From Ophioderma brevispina (taxonomy: Eukaryota > Echinodermata > Ophiuroidea > Amphilepidida > Ophiodermatidae), in the NCBI GenBank assembly GCA_023653785.1, contig JAMKCH010014290.1, forward strand, positions 1 through 64,000: a stretch of 64,000 nt of DNA, read 5' to 3'. The notes below the pieces were generated by a model. The model was not told the DNA's origin, did not search any database, and saw only the letters and a list, made by a program, of their open reading frames with translations. Numbering within the stretch: position 1 is the stretch's first letter; every line of letters starts with the position of its first letter. Shown here one piece after another: positions 11,003 to 22,147 of the stretch. Made by a program: the position numbers and the translations under genes.

Positions 11003-11353
11003 AGACACTATCAGTGATTTGCTAAATCAGAAAATCGAAAAAATCATCAAAAATCAGATTTTTGCATGTATGTAACAAGTACAGGTATCCTAACATACCC
11101 TACAAATGATAAGACCAGAAGCAACCTAATAAGGACAGGATCGGAGATTTTAGTCATTAGTGTCCGAACGGACACTTACTACAACACGTAATTGAATGGA
11201 GAATCGTATCTTGGAACACTGCCGTTTTCTTCCTTTTCTGTTAATTCTACAGCTGGAAAAGGTAACTTAATGGAATTCTACAGACTTATCCTTCACTTTG
11301 AAGCTATTCCTGCAAATTTCAAATATTTTTCAAATCACTGATAGTGTCTTTAA
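11003..11353 (+). mobile_element. MITE family M1, near-complete copy
   Basis: The left end reads AGACACTATCAGTGATTTG and the right end CAAATCACTGATAGTGTCT, followed by TTAA at 11350-11353. The body is nearly identical to the copy at 17155-17511, including TGTCCGAACGGACACTTACT, itself a palindromic patch. The left TTAA is mutated (TGTG). No coding capacity. Confidence 0.85.
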
Positions 11354-11430
11354 AGACACTATCAATTGTCGTTACCAAAATATAATAAAAATCAGATTTT
11401 GACATTTTGGAACAATATGGCATAATTATG
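11350..11430 (+). mobile_element. MITE family M1, 5' fragment abutting the previous copy
   Basis: Starting at the same TTAA that closes the preceding element, the sequence reads AAGACACTATCAATTGTCG and then the M1 block AAAAATCAGATTTTG...TTGGAAC. A second M1 end therefore begins exactly at the shared TTAA. Similarity is lost after about 11430. Confidence 0.55.
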
Positions 11431-11951
11431 ATAATTATAAATTGTGCAAATGGTAGACGTGAACACGACCTTGTAAGGTTATAAGGCGAAAATAATTATA
11501 CCAATTACTTCTATAATGAAGATGAGTGTGGGTGTGTCTTTATACGCACTTTCAAGGTAACCGAATTCGGAAACAATGTATGCGTTACTATGCGAAATCA
11601 TCATGCAGTCTGTGCCCGGGAGTATGTGCTGTCAAAATATTTTACATTATCTGAGTTGTTTGTGATGGTCTATAAAGACATGGCCTACTTTGAAAGAAAT
11701 GACTTAATTTTGATATTATTTATCAAAAGGGTCATTTCACGGAAGGTAAATTATGTTGATTGGACTTTTGTTTGCCCTCCAGATCATCCAAGCATGCGAA
11801 GAATACAGTACATGCACCTGGTTCACATGAACATTCCAGATATATCTGCAGGTGATTCTTTTGTATTCCCGGCATGCTTGGGTTATTCTGGAGGCAAGTC
11901 TGACCAAGTTAACTTATTGACCTCCCGTGAAAGCACCCTACAGCCTGTCTC

Positions 11952-12717
11952 AAAAAAGTGGTACAATCAGAAAAAAAAAATGGTTAAATATGAAATTTTA
12001 AAATAAGTCATTCTTACTTGGCATAATATTAAAGAACAAAGACCAGGCTTTCCAATGGTGTTTGTTTTATCTTATTTGCTTTTGTCAATCCAGAGATATA
12101 GTCAATACACTGCGATGCACCCAAATCGAGTTTGTGCCACTATTATGCACGGCAGAGTTGTTTCGCGCAGTTATAGTTGTACCATCCTGTCTTGAAGCTC
12201 ACAAAAGATTGCAACTTGACAAAAGAAACAAAACACAATTAAAGTAAACGAAGGAAGTCTAGTTTTATCGACCCAAGTTTTAATAGTCATCATAATCAGT
12301 TCAATGATAAATATCTTCTTTTCATAAATAATAAACAATACAAATATTTATTGCACGTCAATGAAATGGAGCTTTGAATTTATTACAAAATTGGTATCTG
12401 TTAAAAACATGCCAGAAGAAATGTAATTGCAAACAAAATAAAACACTCCAAATCCAAAGAAATGGTTTAAAACTATTGCACTATCTTTGTGCATTTACTA
12501 ATTTGGAAGCAAAGTATCAAGGTGTTGGTAGGAATTTGCGTTTCATGATACTTCAAGACCATAAAAACTTTCTCCTCCAGGTTGCTGTACGCTCATGGTT
12601 CTCGTCTAACAAACAATTGCATGTCGAATGTTATTCACTTTATCTTAAAGGCAGAACTTACTGATCATAACTTCCACCATTACGTAACTGTTTTCGTATC
12701 TTTTAGAGTTTCTTTAT
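11952..12717 (+). repeat. Block A (first copy) inside the TA element
   Basis: This 766-bp block begins in the left inverted end and is nearly identical to 13781-14569. Small differences are seen: the second copy carries an extra patch of about 20 bases near 14331-14352. It ends at TTTCTTTAT, after which the two copies diverge. Confidence 0.9.
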
Positions 12718-13604
12718 TGTTATACGGCCTCCATTTTTCTGATTAAACTTTTAAAAATATTATTTTCTCAATTTTATTTGAGAAAAGATTTCTCACGGGA
12801 AAAGCACTTTGTTTACTATAAAAGAGAGAAAAGGGGAATACCCCTAGTTTGTTTTGCTAAGTGCACCTGTTTAGATTGCACAATAGGGGAAGTGGGGAAT
12901 TCCCCAAGGATGCTAAACTTAGAAACTTGTTTATGTTTTGAGATCAAAACATTGCAGAACCTAGGGAATTCCCCCACAAAGTTATAAAAAAAAAAAAAAA
13001 AAAAAAAGTTTTACTCTACAATAATGGTAGATTTGAGTTCTACATCTAGTGCCAGGATTTAATATTTTGGATGCCGCCGGAGCTTGATAGCTAAATTGTC
13101 TGCTGTCGTCTTTTAAGCCAAAGAGCTTCGGTTTTGGAATCAAAAAGGGATTCCAGTTTGTGGTCCTATATGGGGACATAGCGACAGACTGATGGTGGTA
13201 TATTACCTGGATTTTATTATTGTGGACCATTTGTCGTCGAGGGAAAGCCCCGTCGTCTTGAACTGCTGGACAAGATTACCTTCAGGACTGAGAAGATTCC
13301 CTTGGAATTATTACCTGAGTTTTGTATGAACTTGTGCGCTGTCATTTTGGAGTCTTCGCTGAGAGGACATAGCATCGTTGAACTGCAACGCCTCTTTTGA
13401 ACATTGAGTATCAGTTATATTAAGTTGTGTGTAATTGTGTAATTTTGATTTATGTAATGTTTTGGACATACCAAATTCTTGAACCAATTACAAATCATTA
13501 AAATCTGTTATATTATATAAAATTAAGATCACTTGTGCACAAGGCTCGTTTATTAGTGTTTGAAAGGTATTTCTGACCTTAGACGCCTACAAGACGTCAT
13601 AACA
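12718..13604. other. Segment present only in the first unit; carries a 23-base poly-A
   Basis: This stretch lies between blocks A and B and is absent from the second unit. It contains AGTGGGGAATTCCCC-type palindromic patches near 12890 and 12960, then an A run at 12986-13008. A GC-richer portion at 13040-13400 resembles no protein I recognise. It may be original internal element sequence or an older insertion. Confidence 0.5.
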
Positions 13605-13767
13605 TTATGAAGTTTATCCCTTTTTAAAGACTTTCATATCTGTTCAAAGGTGAATAACTTATGTGTAACTAATTTTTTCACCGTTTTCACTCAACCAGAA
13701 AGTGGCACAAACTCGATTTTTGTGTTCCGCAGTAAACTGGAGTTATCTCTCGATTGAAACAAGCAAA
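13605..13767 (+). repeat. Block B (first copy)
   Basis: This 163-bp block is nearly identical to 14566-14728. It begins with TTAT and ends at GAAACAAGCAAA, running into an A tract that joins it to block A'. Confidence 0.9.
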
Positions 13768-13780
13768 AAAAAAAAAAAAA

Positions 13781-14569
13781 AAAAAATGGTACAATCAGAA
13801 AAAAAATGGTTAAATATGAAATTTCAAAATAAGTCATTCTTACTTGGCATAATATTAAAGAACAAAGACCAGGCTTTCCAATGGTGTTTGTTTTATCTTA
13901 TTTGCTTTTGTCAATCCAGAGATATAGTCAATACACTGCGATGCACCCAAATCGAGTTTGTGCCACTTTTATGCACGGCAGAGTTGTTTTGCGCAGTTAT
14001 AGTTGTACCATGCTGTCTTGAAGCTCACAAAAGATTGCAACTTGACAAAAGAAACAAAACACAGATTAAAGTAAACGAAGGAAGTCTAGTTTTATCGACC
14101 CAAGTTTTAATAGTCATCATAATCAGTTCAATGATAAATATCTTCTTTTCATAAATAATAAACAATACAAATATTTATTGCACGTCAATGAAATGGAGCT
14201 TTGAATTTATTACAAAATTGGTATCTGTTAAAAACATGCCAGAAGAAATGTAATTGCAAACAAAATAAAACACTCCAAATCCAAAGAAATGGTTTAAAAC
14301 TATTGCACTATCTTTGTGCATTTACTAATTGTTGAAGTCAATAAAAATTTGAATTTGGAAGCAAAGTATCAAGGTGTTGGTAGGAATTTGCGTTTCATGA
14401 TACTTCAAGACCATAAAAATTTTCTCCTCCAGGTTGCTGTACGCTCATGGTTCTCGTCTAACAAACAATTGCATGTCGAATGTTATTCACTTTATCTTAA
14501 AGGCAGAACTTACCGATCATAACTTCCACCATTACGTAACTGTTTTCGTATCTTTTAGAGTTTCTTTAT
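13781..14569 (+). repeat. Block A' (second copy)
   Basis: Second copy of block A. It lacks only the outermost about 10 bases of the transposon end (CAGCCTGTCTC) and starts within the A tract. It runs directly into block B' at TTTCTTTATGAAG, with TTAT shared by both parental junctions. Confidence 0.9.
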
Positions 14570-14728
14570 GAAGTTTATCCCTTTTTAAAGACTTTCATAT
14601 CTGTTCAAAGGTGAATAACTTATGTGTAACTATTTTTTTCACCGTTTTCACTCAACCAGAAAGTGGCACAAACTCGATTTTTGTGTTCCGCAGTAAACTG
14701 GAGTTATCTCTCGATTGAAACAAGCAAA
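14566..14728 (+). repeat. Block B' (second copy)
   Basis: Second copy of block B. It continues without an A tract into the right inverted end of the element (GAAACAACAAATTCCGG..., 14737 onward). Confidence 0.9.
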
Positions 14729-15225
14729 TGAGATGAAACAACAAATTCCGGAAAACCTGGTCTTTTCTCTTTAATATGATGTACAAAACGACTTACTTAT
14801 GTCGAGATATAATATTGAAAAAAAAATCGGTTTTCGATTGTACCATTTTTTTGAGACAGGCTGTATAGGTGAAGCAGATAGTTCTGCGAAGATGAGCATA
14901 AATAACTCCTAATAGTTTTAACATACCAAATTTCTTACTTGAAAACTCTTTTTTGATCTTAATCTTAGGCCGTAGGGTCACAAAACTGTGGTCACTGATT
15001 TTAATGATTGCTCACTACAGACAAATATGCCGGTTTATATTTATATCATTCCAGCATGTATTAAATTTGATCCCTTTTGACCTTTGACCGAAAAGTCGCG
15101 GGGTCCCCGGGTCAAGAGCAGTATTATAGCTTCAAATGTACTTTCACAAATATTGTGGCTTTTTTTCCAGTATTTATCACACGAGACAGTTATGGTAAAA
15201 TTCCGATCTTTAATTGGTTAAAATG

Positions 15226-15540
15226 CATGGTAAATGGTGTCTTGGTACCATATTTAAGACATGTCTCGGCAGAAGACATGTCTTCAACAATGAAAACAAT
15301 GGAATACATTTTACGATACGATGACATATCCTCCTGACCATTAAGCAATGTCTCAAAACTGACGACACGTCTTATGAAACTGCAGTGTTGTACGAAAATA
15401 TGACTTGTGTTTGGGTGTCTAATATAGACTGAAGAGAGACGTGACTTTGTGTCTAATTAGACACCTGTCGTTTCCAAACAGGCTTCATTATGATGTGTCT
15501 TTTGCTAAGACATGCACCATTTTTACAGTGTAGACTTTGT
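15226..15540. mobile_element. Palindrome-rich MITE with CACTGTAAAAATGGTG end
   Basis: The right end reads CACTGTAAAAATGGTGCATG on the minus strand. The left has a diverged counterpart, GGTAAATGGTGTCTTGG at 15230. Inside are GACATGTCTCGGCAGAAGACATGTC-type palindromes (15260-15285) and a perfect palindrome GTGTCTAATTAGACAC at 15451-15466. The style resembles the element at 33097-33681. The left boundary and target duplication are uncertain. Confidence 0.4.
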
Positions 15541-15954
15541 GAACCTAACACCTCAATTTGGAAAGCAACCCATATGTCTTGGTAATACCAGGCGGCATAA
15601 GCCATACAAGAAGTATCTTTTGAAAGAAGAAATTTTATTTTAAGGTCATTTTTATCTTTAAGAAAGTCAAAATCAGATCATAACTCTTACCGCCAAAAAC
15701 ACTGAAATAATAGACAGACATTATCCTATGTTGGCCCATGATTCGGAGACTATACCCATGATTAATATAAGACGGAAAAATCAAAACAATCATTAATGCA
15801 ATAATTATTTTTAAAAATGATGAATTTCTTACAGTACTGTGTACTTTCCTTTCCAAAAAAAAAAACGACTCATCTAAAGGAAAAAACCCTATGAAAAATG
15901 CATGGTTGTTCGTGTATCTGATGACCGTCTCTCGCCTCTTTCCTCAGAATGCAC

Positions 15955-16196
15955 AGTGATTGGCTAAGACATTAATGTAGGCGGGGTTATTACATCAGCT
16001 GATCAATCACAGTGCGTGCTTGCTTGCTTGATTGGAAAACTACGCCCACGCAAAACGCTTTATTCCTGCTTTTGAGTATAATAGCACATGAAAGGTTATT
16101 GTGTTGGTGTTCTTCGATGATGGCGCTGTATACACGCCCATCATCACATGGGTTTCATGTATATATTCTAATAAGCCGGCCGGCCGGCGTGGCGAT
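15955..16196 (+). promoter_or_regulatory. Promoter-like region with inverted CCAAT and GC boxes
   Basis: The region is GC-richer than its surroundings. It contains GATTGGCT (15958-15965, an inverted CCAAT box), GGCGGGGT at about 15980-15987, a second ATTGG near 16031, and a GGCCGGCCGGC patch at 16175-16188. No TATA box is placed convincingly. Together with the candidate exon downstream it could be a TATA-less promoter; this is inference. Confidence 0.3.
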
Positions 16197-16293
16197 ATGT
16201 CCACTTTTGTGTCCCTAGTGGGTCAAGGACTTTACGGCTCATTGCCGATCGCGCTGTGCGCCTTGTCGCCGCTCATGCCGTTACAGCTACGAG
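16197..16293 (+). CDS. Candidate first coding exon, product unknown
   Basis: An ATG at 16197 (context GATATGTC) opens 32 codons. They encode a hydrophobic peptide starting MSTFVSLVGQGLYG and containing a PIALCALSPLMPLQL stretch, which could be a signal anchor or membrane segment. The frame reaches CGAG|GTGAGA at 16291-16299, a good splice-donor match. The reading frame is open upstream to 16101, so the start is a choice based on the promoter-like sequence before it. I do not recognise the protein and no downstream exon was identified in the window. A chance open frame in a GC-richer patch is a real alternative. Confidence 0.25.
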
Positions 16294-16562
16294 GTGAGAC
16301 AGCAGCTGTCCGAGTCAATCTTTCATGATGTTTTAATTTGCGTCAACATTATACCGAGCTCAAACAAACAAACACAAAACGAACGTTAAATAGGATGTGC
16401 GTAAATTATTTCAAGTGAATATTGCCATCGATGTTTAAGGACGGCACTTAAAGATATTGATTTGCAGATGCGATTTGTTTTGGTTTGCTGGTGTTCTTTT
16501 GTTGTCTATGAAATAGAAATTGAAAATATCTTTGTGTACATTTTTTTGCTAATATCACGATA

Positions 16563-16570
16563 TGACGTCA
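16563..16570. promoter_or_regulatory. TGACGTCA palindrome (CRE-like)
   Basis: Perfect match to the cAMP-response element consensus, 270 bases downstream of the candidate exon. Other TGACGTCA sites occur at 43471, 52607 and 58612, so by itself it is weak evidence. Confidence 0.3.
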
Positions 16571-17154
16571 TAAGAAAAGTCCTTGGATGTTATCTGCTGA
16601 TGCAAATGCAATCGATTTATGAAGAAAAGAACATCTTTATACCTAATTCTTCCTGTATTTAAAAGGATCCTACCTCGACCAATATATCCCGAGGCTTCAT
16701 ATTGCAAAGAGTGTCCAAATGACCTTGGTATTTAGTGATCAACTCATTATCAGAAAAAAAAAAAATCTAGAAAGGTTCTTAACTTTAAAGTTGCCAACCT
16801 GACTACAACACGTCATTTTCTGCGTTTCATATGAAAGGCCATAACCAAACATACCTTAATCCAAAATTTCATCTGAAACCGATATGCATTTTTACGAGAA
16901 CAGTAATTATGTCTATTATAATAGCCCATAGGTATACTGTAAAAAAAAATATTTCCCGGTGGCCATAAATAAGCCTTGTTAATGCTTATAGCAATCATAA
17001 TGGACTATAGTTCAGCTAAAAAAAATTGGCAGCTGAAATGAGAAAAATACAGGCTTTCCGGTAACAAAATCTCAGGTTTGACGAGGTGAGTGGTGGGGTC
17101 GAGGATGAGGATCGGGTAGTACCCCTTTAAGAACTTCAAGACCACTTTTTAGCT

Positions 17155-17511
17155 TTAAAGACACTATCAGTGATTTGCTAAATCAGCAAATCGAAAAAAT
17201 CATCAAAAATCAGATTTTTGCATGTATGTAACAAGTACAGGTATCATAACATACCCTGCAAATGATAAGACCAGAAGCAACCTAATAAGGACAGAATCGG
17301 AGATTTTAGTCATTACTGTCCGTTCGGACACTTACTACAACACGTAATTGAATGGAGAATCGTATCTTGGAACACTGCCGTTTTCTTCCTTTTCTGTCAA
17401 TTCTATACAGCTGGAAAAGGTAACTTATGAGAATTCTACCGACTTATCCTTCACTTTGAAGCTATTCCTGCAAATTTCAAATATTTTTCAAATCACTGAT
17501 AGTGTCTTTAA
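17155..17511 (+). mobile_element. MITE family M1, complete reference copy
   Basis: This 357-bp element is bounded by TTAA at 17155-17158 and 17508-17511. The ends are AGACACTATCAGTGATTTG and its exact inverse CAAATCACTGATAGTGTCT. The body is nearly identical to 11003-11353. No reading frame of note. This copy defines the family structure: TTAA target, about 19-bp perfect terminal inverted repeats, non-autonomous. Confidence 0.9.
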
Positions 17512-17840
17512 TAGCTTTTATGTATTATGGAAATTTGTACACAAATTGATTGATTGATTTTCAGAGAAATTAAAAGGTTCAGTATTTAAAAAAATTATCT
17601 TGTTTTGAAAATGATTTTTACTGTTCTCTATTATGGGGAAACATTAAAAGGCCCCCACCCACACCCAAAAAAAAAAAAAAATCTTCGCCTTAAAGGGATT
17701 TTAAGAGAATTGTGGACATCGAAGACATATGCACCAGAAAGGTTCTTGGCTGCCCAGGTCACCAATGGTTCGCGCATCTTTTATCCTTTCCTCTGGCTTC
17801 CTTTTTTTGTTCATAGTTTATACAAATTAAAATAAAAAAA

Positions 17841-18125
17841 GAGGGGTCTTTGAGTGAGAGACAGCCAAATTGCCCCCAAATATGAGTTATTTGGGTGACA
17901 AAAATTGGATCTTTTGGTGAAAATTTGGCAAAATATTTAAAAAAGCACCGGTCTTTGGGTGAAAGATTTTCAAAATTCTCATAAAATTATGGGTCTCTGG
18001 GTGACAGTGGTAAAAATTCAAATATGAGGTCTTTGGGTGACAACGATGCTGAAAATGGGGTTCTTTTACAGTCTTATACATACGCGTCACCTCCAAAATA
18101 GAATTTCGCCCTCCTCCTCCGGGGT
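17841..18125 (-). mobile_element. AAAGACCC-module dispersed element, copy b
   Basis: Reverse complement of the family seen at 3745-4088. GGTCTTTGGGTGA-like modules occur near 17845, 17889, 17950, 17990 and 18028. The right end reads GCGTCACCTCCAAAAT and then a C-rich run, matching the G-rich left border of copy a. Confidence 0.7.
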
Positions 18126-18129
18126 CCCA

Positions 18130-19360
18130 ACCAATTTATGATACAATAACTTTTTTAACTGTAAAGTTGCCTCCTTTACAATATTGTTTTGCCTTAAATA
18201 TTCTCGTCCTTAAATCCAATAACAACAAGGTGCAAAATTCATTCTATACGAACAGCTGATTCGAATAATTCAATTTTTACAGTTGAAAGCATTTACTGGA
18301 GTATATACTTCCATCAAAGTGGTAAAAACGACGTACTTGTGTTGGTCGAGGATTAGTTATTTTTACAAAACAACGGAACATTCCGAACTGACCCGTCCTC
18401 GCTCGCATGTCAACGAACCCAGTCTAATAGAGAGGGTTTTAAAACCCTGCAACGCTGGCAGAACTCCTCTATCTATAAGCCATCTCGAACAAACACTAGG
18501 CTTGTTTTGGATTGATTTGAATGTATCTTTTTTGGGACCTTTCTGTAACCCTGAGTCTCTGACACACTTTTTTGTTTCTGACAATACTTATAATTTCGGA
18601 AACAGTAATGTAATAAACATGTGCTTTATTCGTGAAGTGTTTTCCTATTCATCAGTGTGTCAGAGAAAATGGTGTCAGATGGTTCAGGTACGCAGTCCCG
18701 TATTTTCGTGTGTTTCGTAAGGTGGGCCCACTGAACACACTTTTTTGACTCACAGGTCTTTTTACAATGGACACCAATTTTGTTTATCAAACATCAATAC
18801 TTGGTAATACATTGAAGTGGGTTTTGATTAAATGTTTAAATTTTAGAGAAAATCCTAAAATCACACAGACAAAAAACACAACAAAAAAGCAAAAAACAAA
18901 ACAAAAAAACCCAAACAACACCTCCTAGATCAACTATTTCATAACAAAAACACACAAACGAAATCATATTCATTCTCCTTTACGTATATAATTGCCTTAA
19001 TTTTTAAACCGTTGGGGTAAAATATATCAATGTTTTCACATGTGGCCCGACACTATGTCACATAGTGTTTAAAATTGGTCACCCCACTAACCCTGAACGT
19101 ACACCATCATCAGCAATTGTTGTCAAGACACAACTATTCAGAATAGTAATTATTCAATTTCAATTTATTGCATTCATTTCATTCCTTTCATGGAACGTAC
19201 AACTTCTTTTTTTCTCTGGTGGACACATAATTGATAACTATTTTGTTTTAATTAATCAGTTTTCAGAATACAATTTAATGAAATTAATAGAGAAAGTCCA
19301 AATATAGTAATTGTGTTAGACGTCACTCGGACGTTTAGAGACAACTCTTTCTACCTACCT
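18130..19360. other. Intergenic DNA, no feature recognised
   Basis: A plus-strand open frame of 145 codons at 18283-18720 has no recognisable motif and looks like chance. An A-rich tract with AAAACAAAACAAAAAA units lies at 18865-18920. Confidence 0.4.
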
Positions 19361-19369
19361 CCCTCCGAC

Positions 19370-19440
19370 TTCATTAACGCTTATATAGCGCCTTATCTTC
19401 TTAAGTCTATATCTCACAAATCGCTTTGCAATATATTTTA
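19370..19440. mobile_element. Possible retroposon 3' end (TATAGCGCC motif)
   Basis: TTATATAGCGCCTTATCTT followed 35 bases later by CAAATCGCTTTGCAA resembles the AGCGCC...GCGCTTTACAAAT pattern at the end of the LINE fragment near 54300. No protein part is attached, so this is tentative. Confidence 0.25.
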
Positions 19441-20374
19441 TTTCGCTGTGCCCCTATGAATATCACACTTTCACATATTGCAAATTTGGCAGAGCTGTGA
19501 TACCGGCGCAAAGTCATCGGCTCGAGCTCCCCATTTACACTGTGGTGACGTTCGACCAGCGAGATAAACTTCTTGTCCAAAACACATAAAAATCCGGACT
19601 TTTACTCTCAGTTTAGCACACAAACGGTTGTTTAAGGATTTTTTTTTTTTAGCCATATCATGAAATGTCTTTGTGGTTCTTCTTTAACTTAAGGAGGTCT
19701 CCTCTTTATCCCTACTTAATGTAATAGGTACATTACAGAAAGGCTTATTACAATGCATTATGGGATTGGTTCAAAACACCCTTTTAAGTAATAACGTAGT
19801 ATCTGCGTCTAATGGTCTAATAACGTACAATTCCAAGAGCTACCAAATAGTCCATCCCTTAAAAGGCTATAGTTGGGGTAATAATTAGTAATGTAGTATG
19901 ATGTTTAAAAAAAAAATATTCGGGTCAGAATCATAACAAATGTGTACGCCATTGTGACTCCACTACTCCAACTAACATTATCCATTATTACCAAACCTGA
20001 TCTTTTTGGTGCCCAAGCGCAAGCTTTGGTCAACAAACATTGCTTCCACTCCATTCCCGTGTTTTCCTCCGCGGACTAACCAAAGTGTTCCCATGTGTGC
20101 TCACCACTTCCTAAGTTTAATGATTTGCACGCGCCAAATCAGAGATTGTTGAAAAAAAAAAAAAAAAACAATGTTGACGTGCATGTCAATGGCCCCTTAA
20201 GTTACAAGTCGATCGGTATTTTACTTACCTCATGTAGAATAATGAACTTTTGTTTGCCCAAAAACGAAATTTACAACAAATATGCAGACGTTTCATGTAT
20301 TTAATCTGGCACATACCGTAATAATATACATTATGAAATACGTAATACAGATCAGCCTATAATTATACACATAC

Positions 20375-20470
20375 ATAAATTTTATTTATTTATTTTCGAC
20401 ACTATTTAAATAGGGTAGCCAAGTTCAGTGAACGAAGCGCTTGCTTTCCACAAAGGCCCTCTCAGCAATA
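20375..20470 (-). mobile_element. LINE 3' tail (minus strand)
   Basis: On the minus strand the sequence reads AGGGCCTTTGTGGAAAGC, then CTTGGCTACCCTATTTAAATAG, and ends in AAATAAATAAATAAA. This is the layout of the 3' untranslated tail of CR1/L2-type LINEs in many invertebrates. No C-terminal RT motif was recovered in the flanking AT-rich DNA. Confidence 0.4.
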
Positions 20471-20474
20471 TACA

Positions 20475-21440
20475 TACAATCAAACATAACATAAAAAAAT
20501 TCAAAATATAGCAGTTTTAAATTCATAAAATACAATTAAAACTTAAAAGATAAAATATACATGTTTACAACCGTTGACATAGTAACAAGTACTGTAATGC
20601 TTACCTCTAAGTATTAAATCATATATAAACAATACAATATTATCCAAGGGTGTAACATATCTATAAACACCGTAGCAATTACATAATTAAGCAACAGACA
20701 ATAACCACTAGTATAGGTGCAAAGCAAACATTTGCCAAATTACAAATTAATTCCAAAAAATCCCTCGTGACAATCCTAGAATATGCAAATCATGAGATTA
20801 AAGTACATACATACATACATACACCCATACATATATATGTACAGCTAAAAATAGTACATTGTTACAACAAAAACTCTTTACAAGTCCTTTTTTAGCTACA
20901 ATATTGTTAGGAAAAACCCTTTTGAGTTTAAAATAAGTACACGTAAATTTCGTGATCAGTAACGAGAATTTTGACTACAAATTTTAAACATTTTTCAGAG
21001 GGTTTTTTGTGTTACTTTTACTAACAGTCTTTACCTTTTCTTCCTTTTTTACTAAACACCTTTTCTAGCGGGCCTATACCTAAACTAAAACTTTTCTACC
21101 TTACGGAATAACCTCAATACTAATGATAGCACTTTAATGTCACAGAAAAAAAACTAATGTTAAAAAAAAACCTCAACGTTCATTATCTTTATAAACACCT
21201 ATATCTCTAGTAAGTAGCATATATACGCACACATATACATACACATACTACAACATACATTCATACACACCTACATACTACTATCTGCTATCAAACTACA
21301 TAACATTCCAATTTAAATGCCCCTGTAATCGTCGGGAAAGAACGCTTTCCCAAATCCAAGAGGTAGCTTGATTGCCCTTTTTTTTTGGGGCAAAATCTGC
21401 CTCTAGGCATTTATATTACAGTTGGCTAAGTGTTAATCTC
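20475..21440. other. AT-rich DNA with short (ATAC)n array
   Basis: The stretch is strongly A-rich on the plus strand and includes CATACATACATACAT at about 20809-20824 and several TACATAC patches near 21230-21290. It could be decayed retroelement sequence upstream of the tail at 20375; I cannot show this. Confidence 0.4.
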
Positions 21441-21446
21441 GCGTGG

Positions 21447-22147
21447 CTTCACTCCCTTCCTTCCGTCCTTCCTTCCTTCTTTCCTTCCTTCCTTCCTCCT
21501 CCTTCCTTCTTCCTTCCTTCCTTCCTCCTTCTTCCTTCCCTTCCTTCCTTCCTCTTCCTTACCTTTCCTTCCTTCGATCCTTCACGTCCTTTCCTTCCTT
21601 CCTTCACTCCTTCTTCCGTTCTCCTCCCTCCTTCCTTCCTTTCCTTCCTCCCCCACTCCTATCCTCCTTTCCCTCCTTCCTTCCTAATCCGTTCCTTCCT
21701 TCCTTTCCTTCCTTCCTTCCGACTCGCCTACCCGTCCACCCACCTACTCGCCTACCTGCCCACCCTCCCACCTAACTCACAATACCCCCTACTCACCACC
21801 TACCCACCCATCCAACCACTTACCCACCCACCACTTACCACCCACGGCCACCCACACCTACCCACCCTCCTCCCTCCCCCTCCTCCAACCTCCTCCCTAC
21901 CCCTCCTCCCTCCTCCTACGTCTCCCCACCCCCATCTACCTACCCCCAACTCCCTACCTCCCTCCTCCCCTTCCCGTCCCTACCCCCCACCCTTCCTCCC
22001 TCCCGCCCGCCAGCCACCCCCCCCCTCCTCCTTCTTCCTGCCACCCCCACCCCCGTTCCGCCTCCCCCCTCCGCTCCCACCCCCCCGAATGCTCCCTCCC
22101 CCCCCCGCCCGCCCTCCCGCCGCCTACTTTAACCTACCTACCTACCT
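21447..22147 (+). repeat. 700-bp polypyrimidine tract
   Basis: This is an almost pure C/T strand in three zones: CCTT units (about 21452-21720), CCTAC/CCCAC units (about 21721-21880), and CCTCC/CCCC units (about 21880-22125), then CCTACCTACCTACC. The purine/pyrimidine strand bias suggests triplex-forming potential. The long Pro/Ser/Leu-rich reading frames here, up to 277 codons, are artefacts of the tract. Confidence 0.9.

Larger units (their letters stand above)
11941..14863. mobile_element. 2.9-kb TA-flanked inverted-repeat element with internal duplication
   Basis: The outer ends are CAGCCTGTCTCAAAAAAGTG (11941) and its inverted counterpart ending at 14863 (TTTTTTTGAGACAGGCTG). Both are bordered by TA (11939-11940 and 14864-14865). 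Similarity of the ends continues inward for about 110 bases: the AACAAAGACCAGGCTTTCC block near 12033 reappears inverted near 14750. TA target and CAG..GTCTCAAAA ends are typical of Tc1/mariner-type transposons. No transposase reading frame is present. The interior holds duplicated blocks A/A' and B/B', annotated separately. Reading frames of 138 and 150 codons overlap it but show no transposase motif. Confidence 0.75.

Noticed and set aside
11590..12006. 138-codon frame overlapping the left end of the TA element
   Set aside because: No transposase or other motif; it crosses the transposon boundary, which a real transposase would not do.
13702..14154. 150-codon frame inside the TA element
   Set aside because: It spans the B/A' fusion junction and an A tract, so it is a by-product of the rearrangement; no DDE-type motif.
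18283..18720. 145-codon frame, considered as a gene
   Set aside because: No recognisable domain, no splice or promoter context; compatible with chance.
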